Of a stretch of 64,000 nt of DNA, positions 21,417-33,681 are shown one piece after another; position 1 is the first letter of the stretch; the number at the start of each line of letters is the position of its first letter. A program made the translations under genes and the position numbers. The stretch is taken from assembly GCA_000934385.1 (NCBI GenBank), contig KN880538.1, positions 1 to 64,000 of the forward strand, in the 5' to 3' direction. The notes beneath the pieces were generated by a model. That model did not search any database. It was not told the DNA's origin and saw nothing but the letters and a program-made list of their open reading frames with translations. The DNA is from Cylindrobasidium torrendii FP15055 ss-10 (taxonomy: Eukaryota; Basidiomycota; Agaricomycetes; Agaricales; Physalacriaceae).

Positions 21417-24199
21417 ATGTCCTCCCACCATGCGCGTGCCCCGACACGCCTGGCCGTCGCGCTCGGCATCGCCGCGGGCGTCGCCGCCGTTCTCGGACTA
21501 TGTGCGGCATTCTGTCGACGCCGCCGCCGACGCGTTCGACACCACCACGGCAGCGTCTCTGAGCGGACGCCTTTACTGCAAGCAGCTGCGGAACCAGTGA
21601 ACATTCGGGAGTTTTCGAGGAAGGCGGTGGATATCATTGCGGCAAGCAAGGCTGGGAAGTTGCCTTCGCAAGACCAGCTTTCGCGCGCGGTCCAGTTGTT
21701 GTTGAAGTCAAAGATCCTTGATGAGAAAGAGATGGATTTGAGTCTGCAAGGGCAGGTGTTGTTGAAGGATGTACGGCGCATCAGCGAGTTGTCGCTGGTG
21801 TTTGGTTTGGAAAAGAATCGTGCGTGATAGGTATGTCGGCTTGCAAGACGCTAATGAACACCTCTAGACGATGACAAGATACAAGACATCCTCTTCCGTG
21901 CCACTCACTTGCAGCGCCCTCAAGATGCAGTAGCTGAAGTCGCTCTCGACACCGCCCATGAATGTACGGTTCATCTCACACTTTGACATCCTAAAGCTAA
22001 ATGCTACGCTAGTACCCAACCCCCACGAGTTTGAGCATGACATATACACACTCGTCGAATCCGCCCGCACTCTAGGCCACCTTTTCGTATCATCCACTGC
22101 ATTCCGCGTCCTTCTTTCCACTTTGGCGGGCATCGTGCAAGCCGGTGTCGTCGAACTCGCTGGCGACGTGACTAGTGCTGCTGGCGCCGTCGCCGCAGTT
22201 GCAGACAAGGTGCATCATGTCGCAGAAGACGTTGAGGTCGCTGCGGAAGAAGTAGGCGTGAAAGTTGCGGACGAGCTGGAGACGTCTCCGGCGCATGTCG
22301 AGAGTATTCCACATCAAGTTGAGGAGATTGCGAAGGAGGTCGTCGCAGATGTGGGCGACTTCAATGCAGACAGTACTGTTCGAAAGCCGCACCCTGTCGC
22401 AGTGGATACTCGAGAAACACGGAATGTCCATTTGGCGGAATCCCTGCAAGCTGTCAGTGCATTTTGCCTTAGTGTCCTTGCATGCTTGCTGACTTGGATT
22501 CAAGGTTACCTACGAGGTCTGCCAGAAGCCAGAGTATGCTGCCGCGGTCACCAATGTGCTCGAGCTCGCGCAGAAATACTTGGATGCCGCCCAGAATGCT
22601 GAAGAAACCGTGCTCGAGGACACTCAAGCTATCGCTGGGGCATATTCCACCGAGGTCAAGACACTGTGCTCTGATCTGCGGACGGTTCTTGAGCGACTGG
22701 CGTCTGGGAAGTCACTTGATCCTACTATCGACGCCTTCAAGGCCTTCTTGGTTGAGTTCCAGGACACGGACTCGTCAATCGGGATACTTCTTGACGACCT
22801 GAACATGTACATTCGCAAAGGGTCTATGGACCACGCGTATCCCATGTCAGACGCTGGAAAGTTGGCTGCAGTCCAGCTTGTCGAGCAAGCAGAGGACACA
22901 TACGACTCCCTCAAGGCCGAAAACCCCGCGTTTAGCGCTTTCGTCGACGAGCTGCAGGCGTTTAGCGCTGCGCTGAAGAACGATAGGAATACGACCCGGG
23001 TTTGGGATGCAGCGGGAGGCTTGCTGAAGGATGGTGAAGCGTATTTGGGCTCGTTGGGAGGCAGGGCACGACATTTGTCTGAACAACTTTGGCGCGATGC
23101 GTTGGCGGTCGGATGGGCGGTGGTGAAGAGTGTTATTACGCTGGGTGCTGAGCGCGAGGGGACGCTAGTGCCTCTGCCGAGGGTGGAATACACCGATGGT
23201 CTGGTTGACGTTGTCGTTGACCCGCGGCTTATGCGTATCTCGGCGGAGACGGACGGTGCATCGCAGTCTGTGGTGAAACCGGATAGCATTGTGGTCAAAC
23301 GTTGGGAGGAGTGGAGGGCTGATTTTGAGAACGATGGAACGAGAGTTAGCAATAACAGCAAGATCCAGGCGAGAGTGGAGGGGTTGTTGCATGGGGGTAT
23401 CGTCCAGCTGGATGATATACAGTATTATGCGAATGTGAAGGGGCCTGTGGGTGTTGGCTATGCAGATGAGGGCGTGGTTGGTTTGGATGTTGTTGGTGGG
23501 ACTGGCGGTTCGGTGGATTTGACCTTCACTGTGCATGCAGCGAACGAAGAGGATGGAACGCCGCTGAAAGTGGAGGTCGAGTCGGTCAAGGTGGATTTGC
23601 CGATGAGTATGGGCGTGGTGGTTGAGTTGGCTCGGACGAGGCATTGGATCCTCAATTGGGTGCTCGTCAATCCGCTTGTCTTGCCGTTGACGGGATGGAT
23701 TGTGAAGAGGACGCTCCAGAATGTTGTGCAGGAGTATGTGAGGAAGGGTATTGAGGCGGTGACGGGCCAGGTTGGGGAGGTTGCTGAAGGGAAGAAAGGC
23801 GTCTTTGCTGCGCTGATCGGCCTCTTTTCTACAGAAGACTCGGGCGAGGAGGACGAGGAGGACGAAGATAGCGCGACACAAGTGCATCTGGTGCCTACTG
23901 GCGTCAAGATTGATCTCGCTGGAGACGATGCGGGGACGCTTGTGGTCGGTGTGGCGCCTCAGCTTTTACCGCACCATGCAGAGGTCCAAGTCGCGGATAG
24001 GCTTAGCGAAGAGCTTGAAAGAGTCGAAGAGGGCGTCGCTCAGAAGGTGAACGATGTGAGTGAGGTCATTCAGGACGCTGGTGTAGCTGTCGCGGAGGTG
24101 CAAGAGCAGATCAGTGATGCGCCGGAACGCATCAATCAGCGTGAACAGAAGGCTGAGGCTGAGGATGGATGGAGGAGTGTGTTATTTGACCTTTCGTAA
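21417..24199 (+). CDS. HAM1-like protein
   Basis: Four exons, about 880 residues. Start at 'MSSHHARAPTRLAVALGIAAG': a predicted N-terminal membrane helix with a following 'CRRRRRRVRHHH' basic stretch, so probably membrane anchored. Introns: near 21822-21868 (GTGCGT...CTAG), a 49-nt one ending at 22009, and one near 22451-22504 (GTCAGT...TCAAG). The central and C-terminal part ('PNPHEFEHDIYTLVESARTL', 'VPLPRVEYTDGLVDVVVDP', 'ARTRHWILNWVLVNPL') fits the fungal HAM1-like architecture as I remember it. Late acidic segment 'SGEEDEEDEDSA'. HAM1 proteins are linked to hyphal fusion in ascomycetes; a role here is inference. A 245-codon antisense frame across this gene is a shadow. Confidence 0.65.
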
Positions 24200-24868
24200 G
24201 GATGGATACAGAGTTTGTAACTGGATATGTTGATTGTTGTTCCCACTGTACTTACTCATCGGCGCTACTTGTAGTGGGATTGTTCTTGTGGCAGGAACTT
24301 GAATTATGATACCCTCACGCCGGCCCGTGACACCATTGACGACTGAACAGCTCATATGCATCTCATCGCGTGCAACCCACTTGGCCAGGAAAATTCTGGC
24401 TGTGCTGCTTCACGGCGGCCTTCCAGGTCGACGACCACTATTCCAGTCGAGGTTACCGATATGCTTCCGTTGCACACGGTCGTCCAACAACGTCCGGTGC
24501 CACCCAAAATGGCTCTAAAAGGAAGCACCGCCAAGCCCATTGTTCGCCATGTGATGCCACATGGCACGGGCCGGGTTGCTTTCGTTCTACTCACGCGAGC
24601 CATGTCCATTCAAATGCTCCTTCTCTTCTTTGTACGGCGTTTGTAGCCTCCTGGAACCTTTATTGAGGTTTGTGCTTTGATAACAATACAGGATGCTACC
24701 TCGAATGTGAACGAGGTACCAGACTCCGACAGAGGGCTTCATGCATTCGGATATTATCTGGATACGCCTCGGTTATTGTCCAGGAGTCTACTCTTTCGGA
24801 TTCTGTATGATTTTCTTCTATAAAATCCTGGTGCATGGATACCATGGTTTCCCATCGACATCCCCACC
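24200..24868. other. Intergenic region, nothing recognised
   Basis: About 670 bp with overlapping short frames on both strands (24306-24666) and no domain. It contains the pectate lyase promoter at its end. Confidence 0.5.
24829..24835 (+). promoter_or_regulatory. TATA box of the pectate lyase gene
   Basis: TATAAAA 34-40 nt before the start codon at 24869, implying a very short leader. Confidence 0.6.
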
Positions 24869-26209
24869 ATGTTCGCACCTAGCTTCACGTTCCTCGTTCT
24901 TCTTGCTACCAGCGCGCATGCTGCCGACATCTATGTGTCCCCGACTGGCACGGGTTCTGGGACGATTACAGCGCCGTATGGGTCGATCCAGTCTGCGGTG
25001 AATGCTGCGAAAGCTGGGGATACGATTCATCTTCGTGCGGGGACGTACAAGCCGAGTAGCAATATTCAGATCACGAAGAGTGGGACGTCGGGTGCGCCTA
25101 TTACGCTGAGGTCGTATGAGAGTGAGGCGGTGGTTCTTGATGGAGAGAATTTGCCTGGGTGAGTTGGTTTTATGTTCATGTAGAAAGATGCAGGTTGCTG
25201 ACAAGGTTTGTAGGACGCCATATGGGCTTGACGAGTCTCTGCCCAACGGTGAGAGGGGCATCCTGCATATCCAGAACGCGAACTACTGGAAGTTCTATAA
25301 CCTTGAGTGAGTGTCATGGCTTTGATTGTGTTTGGAAGAGTGTATTGACCTCTATGTAGGCTGATCAACGGGCCCTACGGCGTCTACTCTCGCGATGCCT
25401 CCCACAACTACTACGAGCGTCTTTCTACACACGACAACTATGAATCTGGTCCGCCTTTGCTCTCCTCATGTTGATCCTTGGCTTAACGAGTTATTTCAGG
25501 TTTCCAGATGCAAGGAACTGCATCGAACAACACCATCATCTACCTCGACTCGTATCTCAACCGCGACCCGCGCAAGAACGGCGAGTCCGCTGACGGCTTT
25601 GCTCTGAAAGAAGGGTCCGGCACGGGCAACAGCCTGCGCAACTCACGTCTTTGGAACAACGTCGATGACGGGTTGGATCTCTGGCTCTTCGAGTCGCCTG
25701 TCACCATCGAGGAGGTCTACTCCTGGGGCAATGGCTTCAACCGGTGGGGGTTCAGCGACTTTGAAGGCGATGGGAATGGGTTCAAGCTTGGTGGGGGCGG
25801 GAGCGATGATACGATTGTCCCTGCGGCGCATGTCGTGCGCAACTCCATTGCATGGGGGAATGCGAAGAAGGGGTTCATTGATAATGGGAACACAGGCGCG
25901 ATGACGCTGGAGCGCAATACGGCGTGGAATAATGGGGATTCGGGGTTCGTGTTTAAGAGCTCGGGGTCGTCGTTGAAGAGTAATGTTGCGGCGGTGAATG
26001 TGGGGTCGCAGGTGAACTTGATTAGCAGTGTGAAGGCGAGTGGGAACTCGTGGGATGTGGGAGGGACGTGGGCAAACAGTACCTTCAAGAGTTTGGATGC
26101 GACGACGTTGCAGGGTGCAAGGGGGTCTGACGGGAGGATTAAAGCGAGCGATTTCTTATTGCCGACGTCTGGCAACGCTATTGGTGCTACGACAAGAGAA
26201 GATGTTTAA
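24869..26209 (+). CDS. Secreted pectate lyase, polysaccharide lyase family 9-like
   Basis: Eliminative cleavage of pectate in plant cell walls, extracellular. Exons 24869-25158, 25214-25306, 25360-25448 and 25500-26209 join in frame to 393 residues. Signal peptide 'MFAPSFTFLVLLATSAHA' ahead of 'ADIYVSPTGTGSG'. The body is a right-handed parallel beta-helix with family 9 landmarks: 'ESADGFALKEGSGTGN' (the lysine corresponds to the usual catalytic base region), 'NNVDDGLDLW', 'TIEEVYSWGNG', 'GDGNGFKLGG', 'HVVRNSIAWGN'. GC-rich codon use in the last exon differs mildly from neighbours. Family call is confident from these motifs; exact substrate is not shown. Confidence 0.88.
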
Positions 26210-26595
26210 GATAGATACTATGTATGTAGAAAGTATTGTTGCATTACAGAGGAAATTCTTAGACGTGCGTTTCGTCTTGTGCTCCAGGCTCGTTGAGAGT
26301 TATTTGGAAGAACTGACGTCTGATTCTAGCAAGCCATGTCATCATTGGAACATATTACCCATCACCACAGTGAATTTTGTAAACTTTAACCGAGGTTTAC
26401 CGTAGCTGGCCCTTCGGTTAGCTTGCATGGACGCATCCGAGCCTTTTTAAAAAATCGAGCCAGTTCTCAAAGTGGAACAAGGTCGCGCCGAACGTGTCAT
26501 GCGTGTTTGCCAATACGAGTTCGGAGGCAGTAAAGTCGTACGAGGAGGGTGGGCTGATCAAATTTTAACACGACGTCGGCGTTCGGGCCGATTAC
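26210..26595. other. Intergenic region
   Basis: About 390 bp between the pectate lyase and ERG25 on the same strand. No gene seen. Confidence 0.5.
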
Positions 26596-27771
26596 ATGAC
26601 CACAGATATTCAAAAAGTGGGACGAGACTCGTTCTGGTTGCTTCTCGCCACGATGAACAGCACCTCGACCATTCCCGACCTCTACGCAGGCACCGACTTT
26701 TCGTCGCTCAGCTTCCTCGAGCGCCAGTGGGTGAACTGGTATGTTTGGATAGGGAACCCGGTCATTGCGACCGGCCTAATGAGCTTTTTAATGCACGAGG
26801 TATGTCTGCACTCCGCCCTCTCTTTTTCTGCTGCTTACCATGATCCCAGATTGTCTACTTTGGACGTAGCATCCCGTGGATTATCATCGACGCTATCCCG
26901 TACTTCCGCCAATGGAAGCTGCAGGCGACAAAAGTGCCCACTCCCGCGGAGCAATGGGAATGCGCCCGGTCTGTCCTGTTTGCCCACTTCACGATTCAGG
27001 GCCCCTTGGTGCGTGCAATATGACTAAACTTACGCGCTTTGCCTAAATTTTATGCGCAGATTTGGCTCTTCCACCCGCTCGCTGAGAGCATTGGCATGTC
27101 AACGTATCAAGTCCCTCTACCCTCTGTCAAGACCATGGCTCCCCAAATCGCGTTCTTCTTCGTCTTCGAGGATCTCTTCCACTTCTGCGCTCACCGTGCG
27201 CTCCACACCGGACTCCTGTACAAGCACATCCACAAGGTGCACCACAAGTACTCCGCACCATTCGGTCTTGCTGCAGAATACGCCCACCCCGCCGAGGTTC
27301 TCATCTTGGGCATGGGTACCATCCTCGGCCCTCTCAGCTACTGCTTCATCACGCGCAACTTCCACATTTTCACCATGTACCTTTGGATTGTTCTGCGCCT
27401 GTTCCAGGCCATTGACGCCCACAGTGGATATGGTACGTGCTCACCTGGACAATTAGGTTCAATTGCTCATTCTCCTCGCAGATTTCCCGTGGTCGCTGCA
27501 ACACATCGTTCCCTTCTGGTCTGGCGCCGAGCACCACGACTTCCACCACATGGCCTTCACAAACAACTTCTCGACATCTTTCCGCTGGTGTGACCGTCTC
27601 TTCGGCACAGACAAGGCGTACCTCAAGTACCGTGCCCAGCTCAAGGCTGCCAACGGTCGTTCAAAAACCGAGCGTCTGGAACTCGAACGCCAGCTCCTCG
27701 AGCAGGTCGAGCGGGAAGGTGTTGAGGCGGAGAGGGAGGTTATCAAGAGCACGGAGAAGAAGCAAGATTAG
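26596..27771 (+). CDS. ERG25: Sterol C-4 methyl oxidase (ERG25)
   Basis: ER membrane non-haem di-iron enzyme that oxidises the C-4 methyl groups of 4,4-dimethyl sterols in ergosterol synthesis. Exons 26596-26799, 26850-27008, 27060-27432 and 27482-27771 give 341 residues, the usual length for the family plus a short Glu/Arg-rich tail ('RLELERQLLEQVEREGVEAE'). Three histidine clusters of the fatty-acid hydroxylase superfamily are visible: 'HRALH', 'HKVHH' and 'HHDFHH'. Other hallmarks: 'IIDAIPYFRQWKLQATKVP', 'FGLAAEYAHPAE', '[20 protein letters not shown]'. The start at 26596 is chosen as the first ATG; an alternative at 26653 ('MNSTSTIPDLY') would remove 19 residues. Near-certain orthology. 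Confidence 0.95.
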
Positions 27772-28160
27772 ACCGTCGTTCTTCCATGCACTCACGTTAT
27801 ATGGATTAGGGAGGGATAGTATATAAACTAGATGCGCGTCTAATGCAATACCAGCTCTACGGGGCGTAAATATACCGAATGTCATATGTTGTCGTTCTTT
27901 CGATGTGTGTGACCTTGGTTTTCGTTGTGATTGAAAGTGGGTGGTGGGATGTTGTACAATCTCGGTCATATTACTACTACATAACCGTTGGTTGCTGGAC
28001 TCGATTACTTGGGAGAGGTGCACACGCATCGCTACCGACCAGTTTTTTTGTCAATTTCTCTATCATTTTTTGCATAATTCCACAACATAATTTGTAACCA
28101 AGCATATGAACATATCTATGTAAGGGGCTTTCAGTTCGCATAGCGGCGGCAAGTCAAGTT
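27772..28160. other. Convergent 3' intergenic region
   Basis: About 390 bp between ERG25 (plus) and a C2H2 gene (minus), AT-rich, probably both 3' UTRs. Confidence 0.5.
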
Positions 28161-28990
28161 TCAGAGCTCCTCGTTCTTGACTTCAATCTTGACTTCAGCA
28201 GGTGGGGACTGCGGCTCCTGCTTCACAAGGAGATCCTCTGACTCCGGCTCCTGCTTTACGAATGGGCTTTTCGATTCCTCTTCCTTCACTTTCACGGGGG
28301 GATTTTCCGAGGCGTGCTGCGTACCACTGCTACTAGCAGCAGCATTCGACGCAGCGTGAGGCTGGCTTGAAAGGTATTCTTCATCATCAGAGTATTCAGC
28401 GTCGACGTCCGTAGGGCCTAATACCGCTCCAGAACCAGATGTTATGGGAGATGAAGTGGCTTTGAGCTCGCGCCCGAACCAAGGGTGACTGTCTTTCGAA
28501 TGGTGACGATCCCAGTGATGCCACATCGCCGAGGCAGTGCTCGTATTATGGTCACAGTACCGGCATCGGTATGGCTTACGATTATCATGTCTGTTGGGGA
28601 AAAGACAATGAGAAATGGGGTACGAGCTGTATTGTTACTTCACGTACTTGGATTGCATATGCGCTTTGAGGTTTGCCGCTTGGGAGCAAGTGAAGCTACA
28701 GCCTGGTACCTCGCATTTGTTTTTCCTAAAGACGAGTTGATTCAGAAGTATTGAAAAGCGTTGGTGGTCCTTACAGTTTGCTACTAGGGTCATGAGAGTC
28801 CGCATGCACGCTCAGTGCTTTCTTGGTAAGAAATGCTTTTCGACAACCAGGGAATTCACAGACGTGTGGGTAAGGACGGTTTTCATCCTGGATATGATAT
28901 GTTAGCTAGGTAGAATCATGAATGTACATTGTAAATGCATACCCTGGTTATCTTGTAAGGCTTACTCGTCTTCGACGGTGAATTAACCAT
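28161..28990 (-). CDS. Three-finger C2H2 zinc-finger protein
   Basis: Exons 28990-28943, 28887-28775, 28725-28648 and 28590-28161 give 222 residues. Finger 1: 'YPHVCEFPGCRKAFLTKK' then 'LSVHADSH'. Finger 2: 'KCEVPGCSFTCSQAANLKAH'. Finger 3: 'YRCRYCDHNTSTASAMWHH' then 'WDRHH'. The C-terminal half is acidic and carries repeated 'VKxE' motifs ('VKVKEEE', 'VKQEPE', 'VKQEPQ', 'VKIEVK'), which match the SUMOylation consensus psi-K-x-E. Probable nuclear transcription factor regulated by SUMO (inference). It is convergent with ERG25 and divergent from the Zn2Cys6 gene at 29512. No closer family name is justified. Confidence 0.83.
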
Positions 28991-29511
28991 GTTGTGTGAA
29001 TTGTACGAGCAGGGCTGGGGCAGGACTAAGGATGGGATGGTGAGAAACTGGGATGCAGACGAGTGTCTCTTTATATTTTCAGCGTCCCGCAGAGACTCAT
29101 TGTACGATGGCGCTCAGCTTTTGACCTGGACCTTTGTTTCGTCTTCATGGAGGCCAGTCGAGTAGCGGCTATTGTCTATGTAGCGTATGGATATGAACAT
29201 CAAATTATTGTTTGCGACAAAGACCATGGATATTCAACCCCAACTGCCAGTGCGACGCAGCTTCGGGCGATTGACGTGGCCAGAAACCCATCGTCAGGCC
29301 ATCAATACTGTTCATTGTGTTGGCCCGACTGGTTGGCAGGGAGCTTGGACGGCATCACCATGTATGTCGCGTAAGACTTACACCAAACCACGATCCATCA
29401 TTATGTATTCGAACTTCCGCACTGGGACATAACATGCGCTTCCGGCCCGCAACGCGATGACAGCAAACGAGTGTGACGACATCCCCGGTTTATCCTGTAC
29501 TACCACCGCCA
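28991..29511. other. Divergent promoter region between two transcription-factor genes
   Basis: About 520 bp between the start codons of the C2H2 gene (minus) and the Zn2Cys6 gene (plus). Only short frames. Confidence 0.5.
29069..29075 (-). promoter_or_regulatory. TATA-like element of the three-finger C2H2 gene
   Basis: TATAAAG on the minus strand about 79 nt before the start codon at 28990. Confidence 0.5.
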
Positions 29512-32511
29512 ATGTCAGACTACGACACAGACGAAGCGGCACAGGCCAAAAAGCGGCGCAGGCCTTCGCGAGCGTGTGATGTTTGTCGAAAGAAAAAAAG
29601 TAGGAATGCGTACATATGTACATGACTTTTATTTGACAATGATGGTGTTATAGTCAAATGTGCCATATCCACCTTGACCCGATCCATCATGTACTCATTT
29701 TCTCAGGCGGAGGACGCGTAGCAAATGCAAAGAAGTGCTCGAATTGCATTGTCCATCGTCAAGAATGCACCTTCGTCGAACAGTCGCAGGTTAGCATGAT
29801 CCTCCTTTACTATTCTCTCTTGTTGGAAATGTTCTCCAGGCGCGTGCTTCATATGTGAAAGCGTATGCATGCATTTAGCAGTGGCGCGAGCGGTTGGTTG
29901 ACCTTGCATAGCTATGTTGAAGGTCTAGAGACACATGCTGCTCGACTCGAACGTATTGTAAAGAAGGTTCGCTGTTTCTACCATCCCCAGGCCATGTCTC
30001 TTACTGTGTAAATGCAGCTCACTGGTGCATCCACGCTCTCGCAAGATCTCCTCGCAACCCTGGACACCAACCCACCACCGCAGCTAGCCCACGGCATCAT
30101 AACCTCAAGCCATGCAGCTCTGGCATTAGCTTCTGGGATCGTACGCTCTTTTCCAGTCCCACAAAGTACAGCGGCGTCGGACGAAGACTCTGAGGACGAG
30201 ATGCTTCGAGGAATTGAGGACCTGCGGATACAGGCGCATAAGGATATGCGTATACCGGCGCACGAATCGCCTTTCGTAGAGCGATCTACTGCACTGGCGC
30301 TAATACACCAATCGCTTGTTGTCCGTGGTGGTCCCGGAATATCGGAACAGAAGGACGCACTACTCTCCCGCATGCGCCCTCGATTTTGGAGTTCCCAACC
30401 TGTACGCCGGATTCACTGCATTCGGGGTATGATTTGACGTGAAGGGCCCCTTTGCACAGTGGCAAAGCATCAAAGACCCAAGGACGGCACTCCCGACGTA
30501 TATCTTCCCCGAGCCCGACTTGATGGCCGAGCTAATCATCCTCTTTCTTGACAACTTCACGCCGTATCTGCCTCTATTCCATCGCCCGACATTCGAACGC
30601 CTCCTTTCGGAAGGACATATTCATACAAATCGGGAATTTGCCGCTGTTGTGCTCTGTGTTTGTGCAGTCGGCGCGCGCCTCAGCAAGGACCCGCGTGTTC
30701 TCATTCAGGGTACAGAGGCGTCGGCTGGATGGGTATGGTTCAAGCAAGTTTTCGAGGAGGGGCAACGTCCGATGGTTGGACGAGTGACACTGTACGAGTT
30801 GCAGAAGCACGTCGTAAGGGGTGAAATTTCTCTTTTCATGAGCAGGTTATAGTTGACCCTCGCCAGCTACTCGGCATTTACCTTCAAGGAACGCAAATGT
30901 CGGAATTCTCTTGGGGCGTCTTCGGGGCTGGTGTTCGACTCGCGCTAGGTGCGCGCGCGCATCGAAAGGCCAAGCATGGAGATGGACGGTCCAGAGCCGA
31001 ACAGGAGCTGTGGAAAAAGGCTTTCTGGTACGCCTCGCCGATGTCCTTGAGGGTACCGCTCATCTCCCCTATGAAGGTGCCTTGTTTGGTTAGATCGCTA
31101 CACCAGCATGGGCCTTGGACGTTCTTGTGCGGTGCAGGAGGAAGAGTCAATCATTTCTCGACTGGCGCTCATCATCACTTCTCATGACTTTGGTCATACA
31201 GGATCGATGTGGAATATCCCGCCGCCTGTGATGATGAATACTGGTTTCCCACCAACGGGGCAGAGGCGTTCGTCCAGCCTGCAGGGAAACCTTCCTCGAT
31301 GGCCTACTTCATCCTTGCCTTGGAGCTCAGCCAGATGTCGTCTTTCTGTATGAGAAGCATTGTACGTCTTTGGAACATTTCTATCGATCGTATTTTTTGA
31401 CAATGTCCAAAGTACTGCCTCGGGAAGATGCGAGCTCTCATCGCGATGGATGGCAAGAAATGGCGCCAGCATCTTGTCACGGAACTCGACTCGACAATGA
31501 ATCGCTGGGTCGACTCGATACCAGAGCATCGTACGCAATTCAACCACAGCCTTGCACCCGTGTCTTATACCATGTCGACTAGTTCGGTGGGATCCTCATC
31601 AAGCAAACGACATCTTTTTCAAGCAATCGGTGGGAGATACTGTCTTGTGTTCGCGTCCCCCGGGCTCACGGGGTTCAGTTTATCATCAATTTGCATTTTC
31701 ACCATCTCAAGGCGCGTCCTGCTAATCTTTGCTATGCTCTATATCCTGATCCATTGGTAGATTCTCGCGCACCGCCCCTTTATCACTTCCTCCAAAGTTG
31801 AATCATCCGGAAGTCTGCCCTCGCAGACTATTTGCACGAACGCTGCTCGTGTAACGAGCCATATGGTCGCCTGCCACTTACAGCGTTATGGACAGACGGA
31901 TACTGTCCTTCCTTTTTGTTCGGTGCGTCCATTACTTCACCACTCGGTTAGGTGGCTCATTATTCCTCTTTAGCTTCCAATATTCTGCGCTGGTCTCGTT
32001 CTGCTTCTGAATACATGGAATGCCAGAAGGCTCGGTTCGAGCGACACTAAAGAGCTACCGGACGTACAGATGTGTATGAATGCCATGCAGTCGTGTGAGG
32101 AGCGTTGGATGCATGCGGGCCGCCTGCTGTGCGTCTTCTTACTATCTAAAATCGAGGGTAGACTGACGTCTAGACCAGCGACGTTTTACGCGTGTTGTAC
32201 CATGCTACGTCTCCAGCGCCGCAGATGGAGTCTACCAGCGAGGCAGCGAATACGATGGATGGGTTCGCATTTATGCAGCACCCTCCCCAGGGCTCACCTC
32301 TCGATACCAACCCCGTGGATTGGACAGGAAACAATCTTTTCTCGACCTGGCCAGAAATGTCGAGCACAATGGACCTCAGCCCAACCGGGGACGCGTTGTT
32401 TGGAAGCGAGGCGATGTTTGGATTGTGGCCGCTCGGCACAAAGTATGTATATGTCTCGATTCTATTGTCCATAAGCTGCGGTACATGACTGACTATAGGA
32501 ACACATTATAG
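29512..32511 (+). CDS. Zn2Cys6 transcription factor with fungal-specific TF domain
   Basis: Many short exons, over 700 residues. 'SRACDVCRKKKIKC' spans the first intron (donor GTAGGA at 29600); a second short intron leads to 'GGRVANAKKCSNCIVHRQEC', giving a canonical C-x2-C-x6-C-x9-C-x2-C-x6-C binuclear cluster. A linker with 'YVEGLETHAARLERIV' forms a short coiled coil. The middle homology region follows: 'YIFPEPDLMAELI', 'PYLPLFHRPTFERLL', 'CAVGARLSKDPRVL', 'LLGIYLQGTQMSEFSW', 'GLGRSCAVQEE', 'PAACDDEYWFPT', 'TELDSTMNRWVDSIPEH'. It then continues with 'LAHRPFITSSKVESS' and 'CTNAARVTSHMVACHLQRYG'. The tail 'NPVDWTGNNLFSTWPEMSS' is Ser/Pro/Trp rich. Stop at 32509-32511 after a last intron. Two exon junctions (near 29830-29910 and 31640-31785) remain unresolved, and an error there would look like a frameshift. 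Confidence 0.83.
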
Positions 32512-32643
32512 CTTGGGGGATTGGCCAGTAGCCACGCCTTGGTCGAATGGTGAAGAAGACGCAGCGGGACCTAGTCAGCTGCATTAGAGACGAATGGACT
32601 ATCACACATTCATAGATGTAACACACACCTAATTCAGCCCTTT

Positions 32644-33183
32644 TCAGAGTAGAAGACCAAGTGCGCCGGCGAGGATCCCGACGACGAGAACCCCTGGCTT
32701 GAGGCTCATCGCTCCGTCACCGTCGCCGCTACCACTGCTCCCACTTTGGCTGCCGCTAGGCGCGCTAGAGGACCCTCCAGGACTCCCGTCCGACGTCGAG
32801 CCTCTCGAGGTGGTAGTCGCCGTGCTGGTTGGCACTCTGGTGGTAATAATGACCGAAGACGTTGTGGGAACGGTGCCAGATTGAGACTGGGACTGAGATG
32901 AAGTCGCGTCTGTGGTCGCATTGCTGCTGCCCGTGGGGTTCGATAAGATGGTGCTGGACAGGCTGGTCGGCACGCTGCCGGTGGCACCAGTACTGTTTAT
33001 TGTAAGTGCAGTTCTCTCTGCTCAAGCACAGGACTCGTACGAGGAGTATGTCAAGCCACTGATGGGTGTGTCGGTGATCGAAAGTGTTGGAATGGTCAGC
33101 GACGCCGACGGATCCTCTGCTTGAGGGCGCGCCGACGCAAGAGCTGCAACGAGCAAAACCGAGAGCGTGTTGAGTGAAATCAT
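32644..33183 (-). CDS. Ser/Thr-rich GPI-anchored surface protein
   Basis: Exon 1 33183-33041 and exon 2 32992-32644 join at GTACGA...AACAG to give 163 residues. N-terminal signal peptide 'MISLNTLSVLLVAALASA', a mature region made almost entirely of Ser, Thr, Gly and Pro ('SSQSQSQSGTVPTTSS', 'STATTTSRGSTS'), and a C-terminal hydrophobic tail 'GVLVVGILAGALGLLL' after a small-residue site ('GDGDGAMS'). This is the standard layout of a GPI-anchored, O-mannosylated cell-wall or plasma-membrane protein. One predicted N-glycosylation site (NATT). No family beyond that. Confidence 0.82.
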
Positions 33184-33681
33184 TGATATCGTGGATGGCG
33201 TCAGAGATGTTGGAAAGGATGCAAAGATGTGTAGTGGCAGATGATGGGCACCCTTATATACGCCCGCTGGATATTAGTGGGGCTGTATACATCATCGCCT
33301 CAAGGGGGACCAGTAAACGATGGGAGCATGTGTTGGGCGGGCATGTGGACCGCGAAGGCATTTGGAACTGACCGTGTAGACGGCGCATGTTGGCCGAGAT
33401 ATAAAGCGCCACAGCGATAGAAATCGCGGGGCCATGGGATCGAGTCGGGCCAGCGACCTAGCTTCTGCCACACATTCACAGTATGGCTTTCAGACTAGCT
33501 GCGAAGTGGATAATTCTACGCTTAAGAAAGAACGACCGCGCAGTTTCCGGCGATGAGCTACTATCAGGCAACTCCTACACTTTGTCCAGGACAGGGTAGC
33601 GCGCAAACAAGTGCATGTAGTCGAATTGGTTGGATGGAAACTCTGCATTGACCAGTTACACATTAGCATCCCTCGGTTTGA
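33184..33681. other. Intergenic region
   Basis: About 500 bp between the GPI-protein promoter and the 3' end of the first array F-box gene. No gene seen. Confidence 0.5.
33251..33260 (-). promoter_or_regulatory. TATA box of the GPI-anchored protein gene
   Basis: TATATAAGGG on the minus strand, 68-77 nt before the start codon at 33183. Confidence 0.55.

Noticed and set aside
22624..23887. Long minus-strand frames of 240-245 codons
   Set aside because: They lie antisense to the HAM1-like coding exon and have low-complexity Ser/Arg/His composition with no domain; shadows of GC-rich codons.
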